Below are positions 1 through 5,893 of a stretch of DNA of 5,893 nucleotides, piece after piece; within the stretch, counting starts at the first letter, position 1; every line of letters starts with the position of its first letter. Source of the stretch: Candidatus Fermentibacteraceae bacterium. Its GTDB lineage: Bacteria; Fermentibacterota; Fermentibacteria; Fermentibacterales; JCC-6. Position numbers and translations under genes: made by a program. Below the pieces are notes generated by a model. The model worked only from the letters and a program-made list of their open reading frames with translations. It was not told the DNA's origin and did not search any database. The stretch lies in contig JAUVJW010000134.1 of the NCBI GenBank assembly GCA_030596465.1, forward strand, positions 1 to 5,893, given 5' to 3'.

Positions 1-975
1 ACCGGGAAGCCGGTAGACATGGGGGACATGGTTGTTGTCTCGGTGGATCGAGGCGAAGATATGGGCAGAGTGGTTGCCAAACTGCCGCCGTGCGGAAGTA
101 ATATGGACAAAATTGAGGGTAACTTTCTCCGAATATCAACAGACATTGACATGGAAAAGTTCAGAGCAAACCGTGACTTCGAAAAGGAAGTGCTTCAGCA
201 TTGCGCAACACGGGTAAAGGTTCGGAATCTTGATATGCGCCTCACCGATTGCGAAGCGCAACTTGACAGAAACAGAATACGGATATTTTTTACAGCGGAT
301 CAGAGAACCGATTTCAGGGGGCTTGTTCGTGATATGGCATCTGCGTACAGAGCCAGAATCGAGATGCGCCAGATCGGTGTCAGAGATGATGCCAAGTACA
401 AAGATGGCGTGGGAATATGCGGCAGACAGTTGTGCTGTGCCGGTTTCCTGAATGAGTTTAAGTCTGTAACACTTAAATCAGTAAGAGATCAGCATTTATC
501 CCCTAATCCCAGTAAGGTATCAGGTGCGTGCAGTCGTCTCATGTGCTGCCTGGAATACGAGACTGAATTTTACCGCAGGGCAGCGAAAACATTTCCCAGA
601 GGAGGTCTCAGGTTAAGGGTGAACGGTTTACAGGCATTAGTCAAAGAAGTTGATATTTTCAAAGAAACCGTTACTCTTCTGTGGGAGGGAAGCGGAGAAG
701 AAGAAATTCTGCAAATAGAGGATTTTCACAGAAGGCGAACCATGACTGCTTTACCGGTGTCTCCTTCCGCGGAGAATAGTAGCAGTTCCAACTCAGATTC
801 CCATGTAAAACCGAAACAGAGACCAAGGCAAAAACCGGGGGCCGAGCCAGGACCGGGAGAGGATACTGCAGTTCTGTCCGGAGAGACCATCGAGAAAACG
901 GAGAAAAAAAGCAGAAACAGGGGTCGCTCCAGATACAGACGAAAAACCGGCAAAAGAGAAGAGAGGAAAAACTGA
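1..975 (+). CDS. ricT: RicT/YaaT-like PSP1 domain protein, 5' partial
   Basis: The reading frame is open from base 1, so the true start lies upstream. The first visible ATG (base 19) falls inside the conserved PSP1 opening (G-D-x-V-V-V...R-G-x-x-x-G-R-V-V). Counting from that Met, the core has the RicT cysteine signature: C134, C139, C140 in G-I-C-G-R-Q-L-C-C, and C171, C176, C177 in G-A-C-S-R-L-M-C-C-L-E-Y. The conserved D-Q-x-L-S-x-N-P-S-K lies between them. In Bacillus, RicT works with RicA and RicF in an Fe-S complex that affects RNase Y-dependent mRNA processing; a related cytoplasmic role here is inference. Residues 241-318 look disordered: Ser/Pro-rich, then very basic (14 Lys/Arg in the last 27 residues), which suggests RNA or ribosome contact. 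The stop overlaps the metG start by one base (TGATG), so the two are probably co-translated. Family assignment is confident; the symbol is by homology to Bacillus. Confidence 0.9.
   Translation, partial: TGKPVDMGDMVVVSVDRGEDMGRVVAKLPPCGSNMDKIEGNFLRISTDIDMEKFRANRDFEKEVLQHCATRVKVRNLDMRLTDCEAQLDRNRIRIFFTADQRTDFRGLVRDMASAYRARIEMRQIGVRDDAKYKDGVGICGRQLCCAGFLNEFKSVTLKSVRDQHLSPNPSKVSGACSRLMCCLEYETEFYRRAAKTFPRGGLRLRVNGLQALVKEVDIFKETVTLLWEGSGEEEILQIEDFHRRRTMTALPVSPSAENSSSSNSDSHVKPKQRPRQKPGAEPGPGEDTAVLSGETIEKTEKKSRNRGRSRYRRKTGKREERKN
961..966 (+). promoter_or_regulatory. Ribosome binding site of metG inside the ricT 3' end
   Basis: GAGAGG ends 8 bases before the metG ATG and lies within the last codons of ricT. 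Together with the TGATG stop/start overlap, it supports the start at 975 and points to translational coupling. Confidence 0.65.
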
Positions 976-2963
976 TGTCCCGATACATGGTAACCAGCGC
1001 ACTTCCTTATGCAAACGGTCCAAAGCATCTTGGACATCTTGCCGGAGCCTATCTTCCTGCGGACATCTATGTAAGATACATGCGGATGCGCGAACAGGAC
1101 ATTCTATTTTGCTCGGGAACCGATGAGCATGGAGTTCCAATTACAATTGCAGCAGAAAAGATGGGAATCACTCCTTTGGAAGTTGTGGACAAGTACCACG
1201 CCATTATAGCCGATGATTTCAAAAGATTCGGAATCAGCTTTGATAATTTTTCCAGAACCACCCGTCCTGAGCACATCAAATTTGCTCAGAGTGTTTTCCT
1301 GGAGCTGCTTGAAAAAGGACACATCGTTCCCCGTGACATGAAACAGCTTTACTGTCCCGAATGCAAGCGATACCTGCCGGACAGATACATCAACGGTACC
1401 TGTCCCAAATGCGGTTCAGAAGACGCTCGGGGCGATCAGTGTGAGAGTTGCGGCACATGGACCGAGCCATTTGAATTGATAGAACCCAGATGCGGAATCT
1501 GCGGCGCAATTCCAGAGACAAGAGATACCAGACACTGGTTCCTGCTTCTGGACCATTTTCAGAAGTGGCTTGAGGGATGGCTCGGGGCGCAATCCAACTG
1601 GAAAACGAATGTGCTTAAGTATTGCTACAGCTGGCTGGGTGATGGCCTTCGTGAAAGAGCAATAACCAGAGATCTTGCATGGGGTGTTCCAGTTCCTCTG
1701 GAAGAAGCAAAGGGTAAGGTTCTGTATGTCTGGTTTGAAGCCGTGCTGGGATACATAAGCAGTACGAAGGAGTATTTCAGAAAAGCAGGGAGAGACCCGG
1801 AGGAGTGGAAAAAGTACTGGCAGGATCCGGACGCCCGACTTGTCCAGTTCATAGGCAAGGACAACATTGTTTTTCACTGCATTATTGAACCCTCACTTCT
1901 GCATGTGCTGGGGGACTTTATATTGCCCTGGAATGTACCAGCCAATGAGTATTTGAACATTTCAGGACAGAAATTTTCTACAAGCCGTGGTACCGGAATC
2001 AGCATGGGACACTATCTTGATCATTTTGATCCGGATCCCATGCGTTATGCTCTTTCGGTGAATGCGCCGGAAAACAGAGATTCGGATTTTTCCTGGACTG
2101 AATACCAGTCACGGAACAACGAGCTTGCTGATGTTCTGGGAAATTTCATCAACAGAACTTTAAAGTTCACTGCAAGTAAGTTTGACAACAGGGTGCCTGC
2201 CGCTGAGCTGGATATGACACTTTTCAATAAGACAGGTGAGGCTGCAGAAGAGATTGCTGAGCTTATGGAATCATTCAAGTTCAAGAAAGCCATAGGCGTG
2301 GCCATGGAATTAGCCAGAGAAGGCAACAGGTATTTTGATAACGCCAAACCATGGAAGTCTTTGAAAGCAGATCCGGATCAGTGCGCAATAACAGTGGCCA
2401 CCTGCTTGAATCTCTGTGCTTCGCTTGCTGTAATATTTGAACCGTTTATCCCGTTTTCCGCGAAGAAGACCCGGAAAATGCTGGGGCTGGAAGATTTGAA
2501 ATGGTCTGATGCCGGAACCGCTCTTCTGAAGTATGGTCATAAACTGGGCACTGCAGAAATCCTGTTCAAAAAGCTTGAAGATGGTTTCGAAAAGATCATG
2601 AATAAACCTGAAGAACCTGTCGAAGTTGAGCGGGAAGAAACTCAGGTTGATTTTGAAGACTTCATGAAAATAGAGTTCAAGGTGGGCAGGATTCTAACTG
2701 TTGAGGATATCAAGAAAGCTAAGAAACTGTATAAAATAGAAGTAGATACAGGAGATAAGGTAAGAACTGTTGTTGCCGGCATGAAGAAGTACTACACAAA
2801 AGACGAGCTTCAGGGTCGTCTGGTTGCAGTGGTTTGCAATCTGAAGCCTGCGAAACTTTGCGGTGTTGTAAGTCATGGAATGCTTATGGCCAGCGATGGT
2901 GAATCCGGAGTGTTTCTGCTTGAACCGGGTTCAAACGCGAAACCCGGAGACACAATCCGTTAG
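975..2963 (+). CDS. metG: Methionine--tRNA ligase (MetG) with C-terminal tRNA-binding domain
   Basis: A cytoplasmic class I aminoacyl-tRNA synthetase that charges tRNA-Met with methionine using ATP. The 662-residue length fits the bacterial form with a fused C-terminal domain. The Rossmann catalytic domain opens with S-A-L-P-Y-A-N-G and the HIGH-type motif HLGH (18-21), then G-T-D-E-H-G (48-53). The connective peptide carries four CxxC knuckles (C127/C130, C143/C146, C156/C159, C173/C176), enough for two zinc sites. The KMSKS-type loop is KFSTS (333-337), followed by R-G. A helical anticodon-binding domain follows, with N-A-K-P-W-K at 456-461. An acidic linker at about 545-557 leads to an OB-fold EMAP/Trbp111-like domain (about 558-662) with F-K-V-G-R-I and S-H-G-M-L-M-A-S. 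The ATG start overlaps the ricT stop and has GAGAGG at 961-966, 8 bases upstream. The identification is secure. Confidence 0.98.
   Translation: MSRYMVTSALPYANGPKHLGHLAGAYLPADIYVRYMRMREQDILFCSGTDEHGVPITIAAEKMGITPLEVVDKYHAIIADDFKRFGISFDNFSRTTRPEHIKFAQSVFLELLEKGHIVPRDMKQLYCPECKRYLPDRYINGTCPKCGSEDARGDQCESCGTWTEPFELIEPRCGICGAIPETRDTRHWFLLLDHFQKWLEGWLGAQSNWKTNVLKYCYSWLGDGLRERAITRDLAWGVPVPLEEAKGKVLYVWFEAVLGYISSTKEYFRKAGRDPEEWKKYWQDPDARLVQFIGKDNIVFHCIIEPSLLHVLGDFILPWNVPANEYLNISGQKFSTSRGTGISMGHYLDHFDPDPMRYALSVNAPENRDSDFSWTEYQSRNNELADVLGNFINRTLKFTASKFDNRVPAAELDMTLFNKTGEAAEEIAELMESFKFKKAIGVAMELAREGNRYFDNAKPWKSLKADPDQCAITVATCLNLCASLAVIFEPFIPFSAKKTRKMLGLEDLKWSDAGTALLKYGHKLGTAEILFKKLEDGFEKIMNKPEEPVEVEREETQVDFEDFMKIEFKVGRILTVEDIKKAKKLYKIEVDTGDKVRTVVAGMKKYYTKDELQGRLVAVVCNLKPAKLCGVVSHGMLMASDGESGVFLLEPGSNAKPGDTIR
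2925..2947 (+). other. Perfect 7-bp inverted repeat near the metG 3' end
   Basis: CCGGGTT (2925-2931) pairs with AACCCGG (2941-2947) across a 9-base loop, inside the last metG codons and about 14 bases before the next gene's ribosome binding site. No T-run follows, so it does not look like an intrinsic terminator. It could be an mRNA hairpin that tunes the downstream gene, or a chance product of the P-G...K-P-G coding. Confidence 0.35.
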
Positions 2964-2966
2964 GAG
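2962..2966 (+). promoter_or_regulatory. Ribosome binding site of the DUF2334 gene, overlapping the metG stop
   Basis: AGGAG begins inside the metG TAG stop and ends only 3 bases before the GTG start, which is tighter than usual. It supports the GTG start and coupling to metG. The same nine bases, CGTTAGGAG, recur at the junction near 5101. Confidence 0.65.
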
Positions 2967-2969
2967 CCC

Positions 2970-3680
2970 GTGAAGAAAATCCTGGTTTCTCTCCACGATG
3001 TTACACCGGTGATGTTTGACCGTTCCCGGCGGTTAACTGACATGATCATGAAGAGGACCGGTTCAAACTTCACCATGCTGGTTGTACCCGATTATCATTT
3101 AGAGGGCAGAATTGACAGGCATCCGGAATTTTGTTCCTGGCTTCGCGGGTTGAACGACGCCGGTGTTGAAATCGCTCAGCATGGGTTGTATCATCTTGAC
3201 AGCCAGGAAAAGTTTTCCCTGAAAGGCAGGCTTTTCACCAAAGGCGAGGGTGAGTTTCTTTCCCTTTCCCGGGGTGACGCAAAGGAGAGGATTGAAGAAG
3301 GCTACAAGATAATGTCAGATGTACTGGGAGGGACTCCTGCAGGATTTACGGCTCCGGCATGGCTGTACAGTAATGGAACCAGAAAGGCGTTGAAAGGTTT
3401 TCCCTTTAAGTGGATCGAGTACCGGTGGGCCATTCAATATGCGGACGGTGTCAGGTACACTGTTCCAGCAGTGGTTTTTGCCACTCGTACTTTGTGGAAG
3501 AGGTTGTGCAGTGCATTCTGGTCCTCAGCCGGGCCTGTTGCGTTTTCGGGAAACAGTATTTTCCGGCTGGCTCTTCATGTAAGAGACCTGCCCGACCTTG
3601 AGAAACCCGTGGTTAGAGCATTAAACAGCTCGACCGGCGGTAGAACCTGTATTAGATGCGCCGACCTGGCGCAGGAATGA
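2970..3680 (+). CDS. DUF2334 family polysaccharide deacetylase-like protein
   Basis: A 236-residue protein with the layout of DUF2334, a branch of the NodB/polysaccharide deacetylase superfamily. Motif 1 is S-L-H-D-V-T-P (7-13), where family members have H-D in place of the usual D-D. Motif 2 is A-Q-H-G-L-Y-H (69-75), so D10, H71 and H75 are the likely metal ligands. Motif 3 is G-F-T-A-P-A-W (125-131), and a late L-A-L-H-V-R-D (200-206) supplies a candidate catalytic His203. Such enzymes typically remove acetyl groups from sugar polymers or glycoconjugates; the substrate here is unknown. No signal peptide is visible, so it is probably cytoplasmic. The start is GTG: motif 1 begins only seven residues in, so no later start is possible, and AGGAG sits just upstream. 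It lies 6 bases after metG, probably in the same transcript. Family call fairly sure, activity inferred. Confidence 0.85.
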   Translation: MKKILVSLHDVTPVMFDRSRRLTDMIMKRTGSNFTMLVVPDYHLEGRIDRHPEFCSWLRGLNDAGVEIAQHGLYHLDSQEKFSLKGRLFTKGEGEFLSLSRGDAKERIEEGYKIMSDVLGGTPAGFTAPAWLYSNGTRKALKGFPFKWIEYRWAIQYADGVRYTVPAVVFATRTLWKRLCSAFWSSAGPVAFSGNSIFRLALHVRDLPDLEKPVVRALNSSTGGRTCIRCADLAQE

Positions 3681-3711
3681 TTCCGTATTGGTTTCTGTTT
3701 AGCCATATTGA

Positions 3712-3720
3712 TGGTATACA
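3712..3720 (+). promoter_or_regulatory. Possible extended -10 promoter element before yugP
   Basis: TGGTATACA matches an extended -10 (TGn followed by a TATAAT-like hexamer). It lies in the only sizeable gap of the window, 60 bases before the yugP start. The -35 position (TTTCTG at 3692-3697) is poor. This is a weak candidate. The rest of the 99-base gap shows no terminator hairpin or other structure by eye. Confidence 0.25.
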
Positions 3721-3779
3721 ACAGGATGGGTTTGGAAACGGAATTGCGTACTTTGAAGGCAAACGAAAGGTAAAAATAG

Positions 3780-4472
3780 ATGCTGTTTCAAATGATGTAC
3801 GACATGAATCCTGGTATTCTTATAATTTTTGCTGCCTTTATTCTTGGAATGATTGCCAGATCACGGGTTAATTCCACATTCAATCATTACAGCAGAGTAC
3901 GAAATGGTCTAGGTCTTACGGGTGTTTCCATGGCAAGAAGTATTCTGGACAACTACGGTCTTGCAAACATTAATATTGAAAAGGTTCAGGGAAAGCTCAC
4001 TGATCACTATGATCCCAGATCAAAGACCCTCAGGCTTTCCAGTGGTGTTTATGCCAGCGACTCAGTTGCCGCCATAGGCATTGCCGCCCACGAAGCCGGT
4101 CATGCGGTTCAGCACGCCATGGGGTATGCCCCGCTGAAGTTCAGAACCGCACTGGTTCCAGTCGCTAATCTTGGCAGTAAGATGTTGTTTCCACTCCTTA
4201 TAGGTGGATTTTTCTTCCGAATGACTAATCTTATTTATGTTGGAGCAGCTCTTTATGGCGCAGCTCTACTGTTCCAGTTAGTGACTCTTCCAGTTGAATT
4301 CAATGCCAGCGCCAGGGCTGTCGAGTGGCTTGAGAAGGAGAGGGGTTTTCCCCCTTCCGATGTGGCAGGAGTGAAGAAGGTTCTCACTGCGGCTGCTTTA
4401 ACCTATGTTGCCAGTGCTCTGGCTGCCATCGGGCAGATGCTCTGGCTGCTTCTCGCGGGAAGAAGGAGATAA
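3780..4472 (+). CDS. YugP-type membrane zinc metallopeptidase
   Basis: A 230-residue integral membrane protein matching the Zn_peptidase_2 (YugP) family in length and pattern; Bacillus YugP is about 225 residues. An N-terminal membrane segment (about 12-26) is followed by S-T-F-N-H-Y-S, the conserved block G-K-L-T-D-H-Y-D-P (71-79) and the zinc motif H-E-A-G-H (104-108). Then come hydrophobic segments at about 134-146 and 150-168, and F-Q-L-V-T-L-P-V-E-F-N-A-S (165-177), in which E173 may be the third zinc ligand. The protein ends with a last membrane segment (about 203-226) and an R-R-R end. Substrates of the family are poorly known. The start at 3780 has a GAAAGG-like site (3765-3770) 9 bases upstream; ATGs at 3792 and 3795 have none. 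Its last codons form the ribosome binding site of the M50 gene. Confidence 0.9.
   Translation: MLFQMMYDMNPGILIIFAAFILGMIARSRVNSTFNHYSRVRNGLGLTGVSMARSILDNYGLANINIEKVQGKLTDHYDPRSKTLRLSSGVYASDSVAAIGIAAHEAGHAVQHAMGYAPLKFRTALVPVANLGSKMLFPLLIGGFFFRMTNLIYVGAALYGAALLFQLVTLPVEFNASARAVEWLEKERGFPPSDVAGVKKVLTAAALTYVASALAAIGQMLWLLLAGRRR
4463..4470 (+). promoter_or_regulatory. Strong ribosome binding site of the M50 protease gene
   Basis: AAGGAGAT lies in the last codons of yugP, with GGAG ending 11 bases before the ATG at 4480. It fixes the start at 4480 rather than the in-frame ATG at 4405, which lies deep within yugP, and indicates coupling of the two protease genes. Confidence 0.75.
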
Positions 4473-4479
4473 ATATATC

Positions 4480-5106
4480 ATGTTATTGGAAATGCCCTTA
4501 GTTCTTGTTATGGTATTTTTCAGCGTGGTCTGCCATGAAATCGCTCACGGATACACCGCGTACAGACTGGGCGATCCTACAGCCTCCAGAATGGGACGGC
4601 TCTCGTTCAATCCAATTGTGCATATAGACCCGTTGGGAACAATCATACTTCCCGCGCTTCTTCTTTTGATGAAATCTCCTTTTCTTTTTGCGTGGGCAAA
4701 ACCAGTTCCTGTGAATCCCGCTTACTTCAGAGATCCTAAAAAGGGAATGATGCTTGTAGCCATGGCCGGGCCAGCGGCAAATCTTGCAATTGCTGTTTTG
4801 CTCAGCGTACTTCTCTATCTTGCGGGAGGAATACTTCCAGCATTTTTTGCCAGGACCTTTGCTTATGTTTCACTGATTAATATCATGCTTATGGTTTTCA
4901 ATCTGCTTCCTGTTCCCCCCCTTGACGGCAGCAGAATTGTTGCCCGTTTTCTTAAGGGAGAAGCCCTCTGGCGGTACATGAAGCTGGAACGGTTTGGGAT
5001 GTTCATAGTGTTCGGTCTTCTTTTCACCGGTGTTATTTCCAGCATACTCTACCCTGCAATGAACCTGGCCGTCAGGCTTCTGGATCTCGCGCCGTACTTG
5101 CGTTAG
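4480..5106 (+). CDS. Site-2 protease family (M50) membrane zinc metallopeptidase
   Basis: A 208-residue polytopic membrane protein of the small, PDZ-less M50 group (YwhC-like). Within the first hydrophobic segment is the zinc motif C-H-E-I-A-H-G (18-24). The conserved W-A-K-P-V-P-V-N-P follows at 72-80, then a long hydrophobic stretch with M-A-G-P-A-A-N (95-101). The second active-site segment, N-L-L-P-V-P-P-L-D-G-S (141-151), contains D149, the usual third zinc ligand. A final membrane segment is at about 173-195. All catalytic residues are present. Members cut substrates within or near the membrane; this short form has no known specific substrate. The start at 4480 is chosen by AAGGAGAT upstream. 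It follows yugP by 7 bases and its TAG stop overlaps the ribosome binding site of the next gene. Confidence 0.92.
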   Translation: MLLEMPLVLVMVFFSVVCHEIAHGYTAYRLGDPTASRMGRLSFNPIVHIDPLGTIILPALLLLMKSPFLFAWAKPVPVNPAYFRDPKKGMMLVAMAGPAANLAIAVLLSVLLYLAGGILPAFFARTFAYVSLINIMLMVFNLLPVPPLDGSRIVARFLKGEALWRYMKLERFGMFIVFGLLFTGVISSILYPAMNLAVRLLDLAPYLR

Positions 5107-5109
5107 GAG
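5105..5109 (+). promoter_or_regulatory. Ribosome binding site of the C25-like gene on the M50 stop codon
   Basis: AGGAG starts inside the M50 TAG stop and ends 5 bases before the ATG at 5115, normal spacing. It fixes the start of a gene that has no stop in the window and could otherwise be overlooked. Confidence 0.75.
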
Positions 5110-5114
5110 TTGTT

Positions 5115-5893
5115 ATGTCTCTGCTTATTCTTTTGCTGATCGCCGGTGTATATGATGAAACACCGATTACAAGAAACCTGGATACGGATTTCGTGCCCGG
5201 TACTTATGCCGAGTACCGAGCCGAACAACCGGTATTTACGGAACTCCGGGTAACACCCGTAAGTGGTGAGGTAAGGGGTACAGACTTTCTCATTGTAATG
5301 GAAGAACACATGTCCGACAGTCTTAACCCGGCTCTTATTGATCAGTGGCTTACTGATATTCAGAGCGAGGGTAACACAGCGTCGGCTGTTGAAATTACTT
5401 ATGCCGAGCCTGCTGAGATTAGAGCATGGCTCGCGGATTTGTACGCTGATGGTCTTGAGGGTGTTGTATTTGTCGGCGATATTCCTGTCCCATGGTCTTG
5501 CATTGTTGATAACGATTCAAGGTCTAACGAAACATTCCCAAGTGACTATTTCTACATGGATCTTGATGGTATCTGGGAAGATAACTGGATCGGCTATCCG
5601 GGAAGTGGAACAGCCGGCCAGGATAGTATTTATGACGGGTGGAGCGGCGATCTTTTTCCGGAGATATATACGGGCAGAATAACAACCAGTGTACTTATTC
5701 TGGGAGATGAATACGATTTGATAGAGGCTTACCTCACCAGGCTTCATGAATGGCGGCTTAGCGGAGACCCTGATCCTCACGCGCTTTGCTATGTTGATGA
5801 TGACTGGGCAAACTGGGGTAACAGCTATCGTTCAGCTATGGAGAACCTGTATGATGATGTCGAGCTGGTGAATCTGCCGGTCAGCGCAACCAA
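5115..5893 (+). CDS. Secreted C25 (gingipain-like) peptidase-type protein, 3' partial
   Basis: An open frame of 259 codons runs off the window end. It starts at an ATG with AGGAG 5 bases upstream, 8 bases after the M50 stop. The N-terminus is a short hydrophobic stretch (2-10), probably a signal peptide cut near I-A-G (9-11), but it lacks the usual positive charge. Next is a caspase-like Rossmann pattern: strand D-F-L-I-V-M (57-62), helix W-L-T-D-I-Q (78-83), then G-V-V-F-V-G-D-I-P (116-124), S-D-Y-F-Y-M-D-L-D-G-I-W (143-154) and D-L-F-P-E-I-Y-T-G-R-I (179-189). This order (L-V-G-D, Y-x-D-L-D-G, P-E-I-Y-x-G-R, then a helix like L-I-E-A-Y-L) is that of C25-type peptidases. The catalytic His and Cys would lie beyond the window, so activity cannot be judged. 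There is no Lys in 259 residues, 10 Arg and about 48 Asp/Glu. Family call is by pattern and moderately sure. Confidence 0.75.
   Translation, partial: MSLLILLLIAGVYDETPITRNLDTDFVPGTYAEYRAEQPVFTELRVTPVSGEVRGTDFLIVMEEHMSDSLNPALIDQWLTDIQSEGNTASAVEITYAEPAEIRAWLADLYADGLEGVVFVGDIPVPWSCIVDNDSRSNETFPSDYFYMDLDGIWEDNWIGYPGSGTAGQDSIYDGWSGDLFPEIYTGRITTSVLILGDEYDLIEAYLTRLHEWRLSGDPDPHALCYVDDDWANWGNSYRSAMENLYDDVELVNLPVSAT

Noticed and set aside
1416..1877. 153-codon - strand open frame inside metG
   Set aside because: It lies wholly antisense to the MetG catalytic domain and zinc knuckles; the product is not recognisable.
3681..3779. Transcription terminator in the gap after the DUF2334 gene
   Set aside because: No GC-rich stem followed by a T-run is visible, so read-through into yugP remains possible.
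3677..3871. Possible small ORF starting with an ATGA overlap at the DUF2334 stop
   Set aside because: It overlaps the first 92 bases of the well-supported yugP gene in another frame, its purine-rich AGGA abuts the ATG with no spacing, and the product resembles nothing I recognise.
4405..4479. Longer N-terminus for the M50 protease from the ATG at 4405
   Set aside because: The extension overlaps yugP by 68 bases and has no ribosome binding site, while AAGGAGAT directly precedes the ATG at 4480, where the family-typical sequence begins.
5103..5309. - strand open frame across the M50/C25-like junction
   Set aside because: It is antisense to a supported gene start, with no ribosome binding site or recognisable product.
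5338..5682. + strand open frame inside the C25-like region
   Set aside because: It is an out-of-frame shadow of the 5115-5893 gene, which has the ribosome binding site, signal-like start and conserved motifs.
5517..5780. - strand open frame near the window end
   Set aside because: It is antisense to the C25-like gene and its product shows no family pattern.

Overview
The window is a compact stretch of bacterial chromosome in which every gene is on the + strand. There is no sign of mobile elements, RNA genes or CRISPR. It carries six protein genes, two of them cut by the window edges. In order they are: a RicT/YaaT-type PSP1 iron-sulfur protein (5' end missing), methionyl-tRNA synthetase (metG), a DUF2334 polysaccharide-deacetylase-like protein, a YugP-type membrane zinc metallopeptidase, a small M50 (site-2) membrane metallopeptidase, and the N-terminal part of a secreted protein resembling C25 (gingipain-type) peptidases. 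The last gene has no stop before the window ends.

Layout. Genes 1-3 form a tightly coupled block. The ricT stop and metG start overlap as TGATG, and metG and the DUF2334 gene are 6 bases apart, with the ribosome binding site built on the metG stop codon. A 99-base gap (3681-3779) follows. It holds a weak extended -10 promoter candidate and no convincing terminator. Genes 4-6 form a second coupled block: the ribosome binding site of the M50 gene lies in the last codons of yugP, and that of the C25-like gene lies on the stop codon of the M50 gene.

Organism. This is inference. The ricT-metG neighbourhood recalls the ricT (yaaT)...metS region of Bacillus. However, the KFSTS variant of the KMSKS motif, the MetG with a C-terminal tRNA-binding domain, and a C25-like protein with D-L-D-G and F-P-E-I-Y-T-G-R blocks are more in keeping with the FCB group or a related uncultured candidate phylum (Fermentibacteria-, Cloacimonetes- or WOR-3-like). 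The sequence alone cannot settle the phylum.

How the genes fit together. The first block is translation and RNA housekeeping (RicT and MetG) plus an envelope-type deacetylase-like protein. The second block puts two integral-membrane zinc proteases directly upstream of a secreted C25-like protein. This suggests a membrane/envelope proteolysis unit, though no functional link is proven. The most unusual feature is the last gene: its 259 visible residues contain no lysine and about 48 acidic residues, unlike its lysine-rich neighbours RicT and MetG.
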